Made by a program: the position numbers and the translations under genes
NCBI GenBank assembly: GCA_038501625.1
Contig: JAZAYU010000878.1
Coordinates: 62,001-126,000 of the forward strand
Direction: 5' to 3'
Length of the DNA stretch: 64,000 nucleotides
From: Corbicula japonica
Taxonomy: Eukaryota; Mollusca; Bivalvia; Venerida; Cyrenidae
Notes under the pieces: model-generated
What the model was told of the DNA's origin: nothing
What the model saw: only the letters and a program-made list of their open reading frames with translations
The model's database searches: none
In this document: positions 37,586 through 48,000 of the stretch, in pieces
Layout: each line of letters begins with the position of its first letter
Numbering within the stretch: the first letter of the stretch is position 1

Positions 37586-39066
37586 TATACCATTTCATAT
37601 CTACATACTGTTTTTCATCACTTAATTCTATTAATTATCTTCAGTTGATTGCATCAGTTTGAGAAGCCTAGACTATGTTAATAGAGGGCGTTATTTTGTC
37701 ATAAGATAAACACTAACAATAAATGAATGCAGAAAACGTTTAGAGTAGACTCTCCTAACTCTAAAGATCCAAAACTTCAATCGTAATTTACATTGATAAA
37801 CGATTGTCATTAACTAAGGCAAACATAAAGAGACTTCTTTAAAAAGGAAGACATTGTTGACACAATCATTGTTGGTCTATCGACGGTAGAGCAAAGTCAA
37901 TAATCGTTATAAAAACTCGAATTTGCATTTCGTTTCCATACTTTTGATATGGATTCAATTATGCTTCCGGTATAAATGAAGTAAAGGAAAGATAAGTATT
38001 TCGGTAAATACGGTTCATTGCTTGATACTGTAACATCTGATGGCGTTTAAAAACTACAAATGGACACAGAGGAAAGAGACAAATATAATTATACACGATA
38101 TACTACGACACAAATTATGTTGACAACAGAAAGAAGCTTACACGGGTGCGAAACGTTTATTAAAGCAAGTTATGATTGAAGAACAATCAATCATTATGTT
38201 TGTTTCACGATAATTTAGCACAGCTCTTATATACAGAGATACAAAACAACATGAATTTGAAATGCTGTCCATCCAAAATTGGAAATAGTTAAGATATTTG
38301 AATTTCAGCAAAGAAACATTAACTTTTTAACCAGACTAAGTTAGTTGCAAGGGGCACAAGGGAGACAATCGCGCTATGTCTATTTACTAATGAAATATTC
38401 ATGCCTGAGATTTGGTTTAAAAAGTAGTGCTTATAAAGGGTCTGTATTACGTTGAATTTAATGTCTTTTTCGATTGGTTTAGTTAAAAAATTCATCATTC
38501 ATGATAGATGATACATTTAACCAGATGGGCAAAGCATCCGGGCCCTTGCATATTGTTACTTTAACGAAAACAGAAAAATTGAAATTTTGCATAGCAAATA
38601 AAAACAGGTAAGAATCAGTGCCCAATCATAGAACTGTAAGAAAACTGTAGAGTAATCATTTAACTTTTCAAATATATCCAGTTTATGCTTGTAAAAAGCT
38701 GTAAAGATGTTAATTGAAGTAGATATTTTAACCCCATCTCGGACCGAATTACACCTTTCAGTCATGGCTGCCATCCCAGCTGTGATGTAATAATATAAAC
38801 TTCACTTGTCAATTAAGTTATCCTACATAAATATATGATGATCAAAGTTTTTATAACTGTAAAATTTTGTACTACTGAGTGTTTATGAATTTACGTCTTA
38901 TATAACATGTTTGATTCTATTTACAAACAAAAAAGTAAATTATAACATAATAACATTATTCAGGTATTTGCAATTGGGACTACACAGAATTTAGATATTT
39001 CAATTGCATTTGTATGTCAGTTTCAACATTGCATTAGTTACAGGATTTTAAGTTAATATATCTTCA
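37586..39066. other. Intergenic, one weak minus-strand exon-like frame
   Basis: Mostly featureless AT-rich sequence. On the minus strand an acceptor-like 'acatcacag' precedes a 72-codon frame (38556-38774) starting MAAMTERCNSVRDGVKIS. The first 45 or so codons are less AT-biased than the surroundings. I recognise no family and can link no second exon, so I do not call a gene. Confidence 0.3.
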
Positions 39067-39071
39067 TGTGC

Positions 39072-39430
39072 CAGGGCACTTGTTTGGCAATTGTTGGTGC
39101 CCATGATGGGCTCCGTTCCCCTCTCAAAATAGTATGTTTTTCCCTTATCTCAGACAAAAAATTCCCCTCCAAAATCTAAAATAAATTTGAAGTGAACTCC
39201 TGAAATGCATGTAATTGATAAATTGATTTATTTGTATGTCTAATGTCACAAAATAAACTTGATATTATAATCAGTGGTGAAAACAGTGTTTTGAGTAAGT
39301 GTGACACTTCAAAGTCAAAAAATGCATTGACTTAAAATTCCCCTTTTTAGTCTTTTTGTCTTAACACAACACGAAATTCCCCTTACAAAAGGGTTTTGGT
39401 ACCTGTCCCCAAAAGTTGTCTAGTGCCCTG
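39072..39430. mobile_element. 359-bp inverted-repeat element with a 5-bp flanking duplication
   Basis: The ends are 'CAGGGCACTTGTTTGGCAA' and the reverse complement of 'gttgtctagtgccctg'. Both are flanked by TGTGC (39067-39071 and 39431-39435). Imperfect similarity continues inward ('cccctctc', 'aattccccttacaaaaggg'). It is non-coding, and the superfamily cannot be assigned from this alone. Confidence 0.6.
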
Positions 39431-39435
39431 TGTGC

Positions 39436-40413
39436 TATCAGTGATTTAGATGCTGACCTCCACATCCCAATACCTCAAATTTCCACCATGCTACAATAAA
39501 TATATATGTTGATATTTGGGGTAATTTAGCCTAATATTACATACAATAATTCTTTATAATATTTATTCCAAGTTTTGGTGAAAACTTTTTATCTATCAGA
39601 AGGCATTATCATTGATCAAACAATCTTAAAATTGATTAGATTAGGGCTGGAAAGCATGAATAAGTTGCTTCAAGCCCATTTACCAGTTTTTTACAAGAAA
39701 TTTGACATAAAATTTCACATGCTATTATGATGTATACAGATGTTTAAAACAATCATAAAAAAATTAGTTTTCATCCGTATTTAAAAAAAAACACAACATT
39801 TTACTTCTTTTGTATGGTATTCTCTCCCTGCCAAATAGCATTTATATTTTTCAATTTTTAGGAAATCATTGCCTCTTTCTAGATTAAGATAACGACTACC
39901 CCAAAAACGTCGTTATTGCATCTGCATTCAATAAAATATAAGTTGATATTTCCACAAGGATATTTGACGATTTTTTTATATCTTTGTAAGTAATATACAA
40001 CATCGTTTTAGACGAGCGGGCACCTGTAATCATTCGCTCTTAAATTGTCCAAGACAATTTTGTTTTGTCAATATATAAAAAGAAGATATAAATGCAAGTT
40101 TAATTTTTTACAATAATCAGAAATGCACTATTTATCTGTACGCGCTTTAAGGACGATTTCAAATTCAAACGTAGATTATTAACTCGATGAAAGGGAGTTT
40201 TCTGATTTCTGCGTCGTCCAAGTGCGCTCAATTTTATCATCAATTCTAGGATCCTTCCCTGATACACATGCTACATGTATTTTTTGCATTGATATCAAGA
40301 TCAAATGAAATAACCGAAACAGGTAACAGCTAATATTTATCATACCGAAACTGATTAGTCGATTTGTATTTCCTTATTAGTATCATGTTACTCCTTGAAG
40401 TAAGAATGTGTAT
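39436..40413. other. Intergenic, nothing recognised
   Basis: AT-rich, with no supportable gene or repeat family. Confidence 0.4.
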
Positions 40414-41552
40414 TTAAAGCTGCCTGGTCGCAAATTAAGATGAAAATAGTGTGTGTTTTTTTCATATATCCAATTTTTACACTTAACTTTTCTAAGTATA
40501 CACCTTCGTACAAGGGTATTACTGGTTTAATAATTGAACTATTACTATAAAACTTACAATAAAACATACAAAGAATATTAAATGTTTTATTAGTAAAAGA
40601 TGTTTAAATTAACAGACAACTGACTGCCCACAATAATTTAGAGTACTGGCACCCAGAGAATACTAATTCACATCTATTCAGTGAAAAAAATATGACAACC
40701 AAAAGCGCGTATAACTGCAAGACACAATGATCTCATAGAGCTTATACAGTTCTGATCGATTCCTTTGGAGAATCTTAAGCCCATTCCTAAAGAAGAGCAT
40801 TTCCACGTTGGCGAAGATTGCATGGTCGGTCACTCCTGTTTCGTACTCTTATTCGAAGATCAGACCACAGATTTTAAATTGGATAAAGATCCGGTGTTCT
40901 AGCGCTCCATAGAAATATTCTGACGGTGTTCACCTCACGAAAACGTCGATATTCGCAAAACGGTGACACGATGCTCATTCCATCATGGATTTTCTGCAGG
41001 TACCTAAGTGCTTGAAGACGAAAAAAAGGACAACCAGAACAAGGAACTGTTGCTGATATTCTTCAGAATTTAGGTACTCTTCAATTAAAACTGCTGCAGT
41101 CCTCGTGTGCATTGACTCATTAGCCCAAAGCAGTATATCTGATCCAACACGATAAAAAATCCGCATCAACAATATTTTTGCGATTTAACCGTTTACCGCT
41201 GAATGTGGTCATACGCGTTATTACAATGTAACTGATACTGCGAATTCGTATTCTGTGGGTGTCAGTATTCTAAATGATTGTGAGCAGTCAGCTTCGTGTC
41301 AGTTTGAATATTTTTTGCTAATGAATATTTTAGTATTCCTTGCATGTTTTATTGAAAGTTTAGAGCAATAGCCCAATTATAAAGCCAGTAATGCCTCGAT
41401 ACGAAGGTGTATACTTAAGAAAATTTGTAAGTGTAATATAAACTGTAGAAGACCAGACCTGTAAACAAAGTGTATGTAATATTCTTAAACAGTTAACATT
41501 CGGAGTGAATATATTAAATGAAAGTTTGTTATAAAGCTACCAAGGCAGCAAT
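40414..41552. mobile_element. Decayed Tc1/mariner-like transposon with long inverted ends
   Basis: Inverted ends of about 130 bp: 'aagtatacaccttcgtacaa' with 'gggtattactggttt' (40494-40530) against the reverse complement of 'aatgcctcgatacgaagg' with 'tgtatacttaag' (41389-41418). Similarity extends outward to 'aaagctgcctggtcgc' and 'gctaccaaggcagc'. Between them lies a broken minus-strand transposase (next entry). The outer limits are approximate and the target duplication is not clear. Confidence 0.65.
40700..41172 (-). pseudogene. Tc1/mariner-like transposase remnant
   Basis: Reading the minus strand near 40760-40925 gives SARTPDLYPI, then a stop codon, then NLWSDLRIRVRNRS, followed by NLRQRGNALL. 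This matches the C-terminal catalytic region of Tc1/mariner transposases, whose hallmark is (S/T)PDLNPIENLW with a run of basic residues after it. The stop (TAA) falls exactly where the third catalytic acidic residue (the E of IEN) should be. Further stops follow within 35 codons (around LLxEWAxDSPKES). Upstream, a 65-codon open piece (40975-41172) contains ANESMHTRTAA, possibly the decayed DNAxxHTA segment, though its spacing to the PDL motif is too long. The gene is dead. Family assignment is good; the upstream part is uncertain. Confidence 0.6.
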
Positions 41553-42384
41553 ATTCATCAACGATCCTTAAATGCACTGATAAATTCTTATTTACATTGC
41601 ATTTCGTCAAGGAAAAATGTTTCTCACTTACTAGACAGAAAAATCTCTATTTTTAGCCGTGTGAGATTTCCTTATCTCGCATGGCCTTATCTAACACTCC
41701 GCGTGCTCGCGTACTTTCGTATTATTGCGCACCGTATTAATATATTGAGCACTTTCGTTATTGATTTAGCCTACGTCATGATGCTTATTACATTTAAGTT
41801 TATTATGTGACGTAATTAAACGAATGTTTACTTTTTCAAACAGAGCAAGCTGTTGATTTTGTTTTATCAGGATTTATTTCAAAAATCATTTGGAAAGGAT
41901 ACACTCGGAGGTTGCTAAATTCTCAACGCTGGAACTTGGAAGTGTTTATCGTGGTATGAGTCTGAAAATGCTACTTTTTTAGAGTGTTTCATTCTTATAC
42001 CGCTGTTGCGAGCTTCGTTAAACATCAGGATATATGAAGAAAATAAATGAAATATAAAATAGGAAATATACTGCTGTTTAATCGGGATATTTCAACTGGT
42101 AGATCTATGTACAATTCAAATTTTTTGAATTTTGAATTGTGACGAAATCACGAATAACCTTAAAAATCGCAGATCCGTTTTCAAAGGATGAACCAGCTGC
42201 TTTCATTCAATGAAAAACGATTCTTTTCCTTTCTTTTATTTGTAACGATTTTGTTGAAGGCCTACATGTTAGGGTTGATAAACTTTGACAGGATTGTGTA
42301 TTCGTGGCTGATTTACCGTTCCTACTAGAAGTTACGCAAAAGAAATAGTTCTCTAAAATCTTGAGTTTTTTTAATTTTAAAGAA
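41553..42384. other. Intergenic, nothing recognised
   Basis: No exon, repeat family or structured element that I can support. Confidence 0.4.
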
Positions 42385-42427
42385 TTTTGTTTAAATCTTC
42401 AAGAAGTAATTGAGAAAAATAATCAAT

Positions 42428-42564
42428 CATTGGTATTCGGCGAAGATCGCGGTATCCAAACCCTCGGGCAAAGCTTTCCAGACGGAAACTCGGCACAGCC
42501 TCGTTTCCGTCTGGAAAGCATTACCCTCGGGTTGAGATACCTTGATCTTCGCCGAATACCAATG
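42428..42564. repeat. 137-bp hairpin (near-perfect palindrome)
   Basis: 'cattggtattcggcgaagat' is answered by 'atcttcgccgaataccaatg', and inside that 'gctttccagacggaaac' by 'gtttccgtctggaaagc'. The tip is 'tcggcacagcctcg'. Weaker inverted similarity continues outward to about 42385 and 42605 ('gagaaaaa' against 'ctctttttc'), so the full element may be about 220 bp. The frames 42361-42624 and 42423-42635 are the two strands of this hairpin. Confidence 0.85.
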
Positions 42565-42959
42565 ACAGATTCTCTTTTTCTTCGGAAATTGTCGGTATTC
42601 CTTAAAATGACGTCACATGGTTGATTAGAAGACAATGCTTATAACGTTATATAATGCGGAGCAATAACACTATAATTTTCTGTATGGGTAAGACGAAAGA
42701 GATCAATACATTATCAACAAGATAATGTTGTTGTTTTTTTTATTTTCCTTCTTAATATATATTTCAAATAACGAACATGTCAATGTGAAGCTCACTGCAA
42801 GATCCTTGAATTCCAAATGGACAATGTTACCCAATTTAAACTTAAAAATGTCTTTAATGTGTTCCGTGTTTGTCATTTTTTGCACTACTTCATTAATGGA
42901 AAACTTATCCATACAACGTACGTCTAACGTACGGTAATGAAACATGTACCTTTAAGTTT

Positions 42960-43757
42960 GTATGTATAAACAAGAAATATCTTTAAAAAAGATAAACGGC
43001 GTTGATGGAAAAGATTTTTATATGTAATAAAGAATAAAATAAAGAGCGTGCACAAATTTCGTCTGGTGATAATACGTCGATTAAAGAAGAATGTCTAACA
43101 TTAACTGTATATTTATTCAGTTTCAATAAAATACCTCTTGTAGAGTTAGTACTAATGACGAATAAATGTTATTAAAATACAATAAATGAAAATAATAACA
43201 ACTTGTTACAAGAGCGAAATCTACCAACTTTTGCGTAAATTAACTTAAAAAAGTGTCTCTCCAGAGTATTGAACCCGGTGCCTCCGCTTGAGAGGCGAGT
43301 TTGATAACCACTACACCAAGTCGATTTGAATATCTGAACTTGAAATTAACAATCATTATTAAAGGAACTAAGAAGGAACCAGTAAGAACCAGAAATATCA
43401 GCAGATCTATGTCGTTTTACACTGTGTATTGTACTCGAGTGTTTACCTGACCTCCATGAATATTCCATATAAAATCGTATTTAAGATATCAATTGACTTA
43501 ACTGGTTATTTATACCGTAAATATCGTTTTCTCCAATACAGTTATCGCTTTTAAAAACGAAAATGCCAGAACATATAAGCGCCATGTAAATACTAACACA
43601 CAATATAAAAATCGTTACGGTAATCATTAACGAGACCCACTAATAACCAATCAAAATAATCTATTTGATTTTCCCGCTGCATAATAAGTTTTATTTACAA
43701 TATTTCATTGGTGGAAAAACTAGGTCAAAAGTGAGCTTAGACAGCTAACGCCGAAAA
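42960..43757 (-). mobile_element. Single arm of the foldback element (family FB)
   Basis: Colinear with the right arm of the palindrome at 57790-59723: 'acggcgttgatggaaaa', 'aataaaatacctcttgtaga', 'agagcgaaatctaccaactt', a minus-strand tRNA-like segment (43258-43330, with 'gtattgaacccggtgcct' and 'gataaccactacacca'), 'accagtaagaaccagaaat', 'ggaaaaactaggtcaaaagt', and the terminus 'cagctaacgccgaaaaa'. The left 170 bp is shorter than in the intronic copy. The tRNA-like part suggests that the family carries an internal pol III promoter. Confidence 0.8.
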
Positions 43758-44862
43758 ATTATTTTTAACGTACGTTATACGTTTGTTATATGTACGTTTT
43801 ACTGACGAAAAGTAATATGAAGTATGTTGAGAACATCTTTCTTAATTAAGTCATATACAAATATAAAAACACTAGGAGAGTACAGAATATTTGTTTGTTT
43901 ACTGTCACAGTGATGTGTTGGATTTATATTCTCAGATTCCCTGTCTAAATTATTTTCTGTTTAGTTCCACCTTTTGTTTTCTCGTTAACATGGTTAAGGG
44001 CAAATGCATTCTTTTATCTGGGGACGTACGCCTCATGCAAGATACTTATAATCAAGGTGATGATCAGGCCTCATATAACAAAGTATAAATAGTGTGTATG
44101 TCTTTGTTCTGATTGTAATTAAAACATACTTTTAGTGTTGAAAAACAAGCGCATTATATAGAACTGAATCTTGAGCTTAAAAAATCATAATCCCCAGTTT
44201 TATCTTCAATCACCATAGTATGAAGATCATAGAAAAGTGTAGCCGTAGTCATACACTTAATACATGTATTTAACAATCAGATCGTGTATAGCGCAAACCA
44301 AGTATTCCACAATATTCAGACACTTTACTCTCCTAGTGTTAGTAGGGTTAACTCTTATAATATAAACGCTTTCATAAGTTTATCGTCGTCATAGCCAAAC
44401 CAGTAAGAACCAGAAAAAGAAACACAATTTTTTTTAATTGATAACCATTATCACCAAGAATAAAGGCTCTAAAAATTGGTAGCTTTAAGTATGTGACATA
44501 AAAATTTGTTTCATTGAGGACGAATCCAGACAATTAACATCCGTACAACTAATTTTCCAAAAAAATGTAAAAAAAAAGATTCATTAATTTTCTCCTGCTC
44601 TATTATTGAGATATATTTTAAATTAATAGGTCTTTGGATATATCTTTCAATTTGAGAGAAAAGGTTGGGTATATATCATCGGTAACAGAATTTCATAGTT
44701 GTACTTCTTCATAAAAAGGTAATACATTATGTATTAAATAGATTGTAAATCAGTTTTCTCAATCACCATCTAATCTATTACTTAGTTCGAAAACGTTTCT
44801 TAAAAAAAGCTTATCTATGCGGATCGAGCTCCGAACAATGCCGAAGATCATGAACTAAAATG
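43758..44862. other. Upstream of the EGF gene; contains an inverted piece of intronic element F
   Basis: 44022-44130 reads, in reverse complement, like the left part of the element F found in the EGF introns ('aagatacttataatcaaggt', 'ataacaaagtataaatagtg', 'ctttgttctgattgtaatta'). The rest is AT-rich with no gene. The 65-codon frame at 43891-44088 overlaps this repeat. The gene's promoter and any 5' untranslated exons should lie here or further left, but I cannot place them. Confidence 0.5.
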
Positions 44863-44945
44863 GAGACCAGAATGAAAACTCAAGCATCTGATTGGCAAGT
44901 CAGATGTTTGAGATTTGTCATTTATCTCTGTTTTATTATCGTTGG
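44863..44945. repeat. Hairpin C relic just upstream of the signal-peptide exon
   Basis: 'gaaaactcaagcatctgatt' and 'cagatgtttgagatttg' are the two arms of hairpin C with much of the tip lost. It ends about 40 bp before the acceptor at 44983. Confidence 0.6.
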
Positions 44946-44983
44946 CCCAAGTGTAACTTTATGATCATTCCTTTCTTTCTCAG

Positions 44984-45055
44984 GTGAAACCATGAAGCTC
45001 ATCATCATAGTATGTCTTTTGCACATACTGTTAATAGTACCTCGAGTCACGTCAG
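44984..45055 (+). CDS. Exon 1: start codon and signal peptide
   Basis: The ATG at 44992 opens a 21-residue leader: a short basic start (MK), a hydrophobic core rich in I, L and V, then PRVTS. This is a standard n-, h- and c-region signal peptide with likely cleavage after the TS. An acceptor-like 'cctttctttctcag' ends at 44983, so the start codon probably sits in a second exon behind an untranslated one; it could instead be a plain first exon with a chance acceptor. The donor is 'tcag|gtaggt' at 45055/45056. The last base (G) starts the next codon, giving a phase-1 intron that matches the EGF exons. This start is chosen because it is the only ATG that leads in frame into the EGF array with a secretion signal. 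Confidence 0.82.
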
Positions 45056-48000
45056 GTAGGTGCTCAAAGTATCAAGTAATCTATAAAAATAATATGTTTA
45101 TCTTCGGTTGTATGTATTTTGTAATCGTATTGTTTCTATTTCTGAAAGGAAACCAATTTTAGGCATCATTGTCTGAACAATAATTGTTGACATTGTTGGA
45201 AAGAAGATATATTGGGTAGCCAAAAATGTATTCTTGACTGTATGACGTCAATTTTCTGATCACTCAGTTAGTTATAATATATTGACTGACTCATATGACA
45301 AGTATATGTATGTATTATATATTTCTATCGTCCGACTCTTGTACTGTGTCTGTTGAATGAGTACAACCCCTTGTTAAGATCAGATAAATCGGTATCATTT
45401 AGCTGTTGATTTGAAACAAACGATTCTTGAATATTAAGCCGGTAACCCTCGTTTTCGTTAATTGTATGTTTTTTGTTTGTTTGTTCTTATTTACAAGTGA
45501 TATTCTCATAAACACATCATAAACACAAGATTAAATAAAAAACAATTCTGGCAAATTATCTTAAAAACAACAACTAAACGTTGTATGCACGAATTGAAAG
45601 ACTTGGAAGAGAAATATATTTTGCAATAAAAAATTGTTTTTAATAACAAATTCAATGATTTTATAGCTGTGAGAAGTGATTAATTATGATTATATTATTT
45701 TGAACATGATTTGGAGAACAAATGTTGCTTTCAGAATGTACACCACCTTGTTTGTATGGTGGCACCTGCACAAACACCGCATGTACTTGTGCAGAAGGCT
45801 ATACAGGAACAACATGTGAGATCAGTAAGTAATTTTCAGTTTAAATCAGTTCTTGCTTTCGTAAAAACTCACCATTTTAGGATATACATTATGCGCTTTA
45901 AGCTTTATTTTCTCGTTCACTTCTTGTTTTCTTTTAAGGGCTAGTCCATCATTTTATGTACACATGTATAGGAACCAGACGCAGCTGAACGTTGAATGTT
46001 ATTATCTATAATTATAACGCATTGCAGGTTCCATATTTACCGTCTTTTTGAATTGATCAACATATATTTTTGAATTGTTTAAAAATTGAGTTGCGCTCAA
46101 CCGCAAGGCGGCGTGGGCAGTAATACGCATTTTCATTACTGCATATGAAAAAACTCAATTAAACCGAGCCTTTAATTCTTCATACTTGTTGATCTTCACA
46201 CTATGTCAATCTTAAGAATGGTGTTATGTTTATAAATAATATTACAGAAATCACATATTGGGTTAAAACTGGTTTCTCAGATTATAAAATAAAATAAGTA
46301 AATGCTGAAAATTTCAAGCAAAAACAACATTATCATAACAACATATTAACAAGTTATGGATGTTTAAGATAACAAACACTGCCGTTAATTAAAATGACGT
46401 TGTATCAGAAGTCAGAAAACAAGTAAAAAATAACTACAAGGGGCTTTGTGAAAATGAAGTCACAATTGCTGGCACTTATATGGTTGTTTTTTTAAGTTTG
46501 ATACCTATCGATTGATTATAATGATATCAGTATATTTTACGTAGGTGTTACATGAAGTTTTAGAACTTTCTGACTTTAGAAAAATAACATAATTAGACCG
46601 TAGCGAGCATAGGCGGATCCAGGGGGGGTGGGGGGCCGGCGTACGCCCCCCCCCCCCAAAAAAAAAAATTGCCCAAGCAAAGTTTGTTTTTTTCTCTGTT
46701 ACAGTAATGAAATATGATATATAGGAAAATATATATAAATGTAAAAAAATGTTCGCATGCTACGCGTGCAATAAGTTTCGAGACTAAGAGTACACTAATA
46801 CAATGACATAACGAACAATTCACAAACAATTCCTTCTCATTTTTGTAAGATTTTAACATGATCCAACGGCTGTTTAAAAAATTAAATGATATATTTAGAT
46901 GCTTTACAAAACATCGTGATCTAATCTACAATCTACTGAAATTGATTCGACCTTCAAACTTTGCGTTTCAAGTTTTTCCTTTGAATTTTCCGTATTTTAT
47001 TTATCTTTGGGTTGATCAGAATTGTCAACAACAATGGACGCGCCGAAACGTCACAAGATGTTGACGAGTTTTTTTAGCAGAGCTGCAGCACGAAAATATC
47101 ATCATCAATATCATCATTTTAATTGTACGTCCCCTCCCTAACCCAAAATGCGATTGAGATAAGTTTACGTGTTTGCTATATTTTTCCTCTCGCTTGAATT
47201 CAGTTTACATGTTCATAGTAAAATACGTTTCTGTATTTTAAATATTCCCGCTTTCACTTACTTCCATTTATATTTTTCCTTTGAGTAAAGTGAGTCAACA
47301 AACATTGATGCACCAAGTGGGAAACAGGCACATATTCAAAATATATATTGTGCAAAAGATCTTATTTTTTTCTCCGTTTGATTGACACCTTAAGCACACA
47401 GTAGATTATAGCTCTCGTACATTGTATTTTATACCCTGGAAAGTATATTTGAGGTTCTGGAAATGTGCATGAATCGCTTAGAAATGACTAAAACACAGGA
47501 GCTTCCGGGGGCCTCCGGCCACCTGGACCCCCAGTCGGATTGTTTATTTTCCGCCCCCCCCCCTAACTACAAATCCTGGATCCGCCTATGGCGAGTTCTA
47601 TCCATGAACTATCTTATGTGATGAGAATAACACAAATGAGGGAATATATGCTCCACGAACATGTTGTGTGTTGCTTCTACGCGGAAATACAAAATTGAAT
47701 GATACCACAGTTATTTCAACATTTAAGATAAAGGTCAAAAGCTGCCTTTGTTTCGAAAATTTTGAGTAAACAAGTAGTTTAGTAATTATGCCCCCGCCAT
47801 GAAATAACGACGGGCATTAAGAGTTGCTCCTGTCCGTCCGTCCGTCCGTCCGATATTCTCGTGAACGCAACTCCTCCTAAACTACTGGTGGGAATTTAAT
47901 GAAACTTTACCACAATGCTTGGCTTGATATGTAGTTGTGCATGAAGGTGGGGTTTCGCTCTTACATGTTCCGTTCAGAAGTTATGGCCCTTTGATACTTC

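Noticed and set aside
42361..42635. 87- and 70-codon frames on opposite strands
   Set aside because: They are the two strands of a near-perfect hairpin, so each reads as the mirror of the other.
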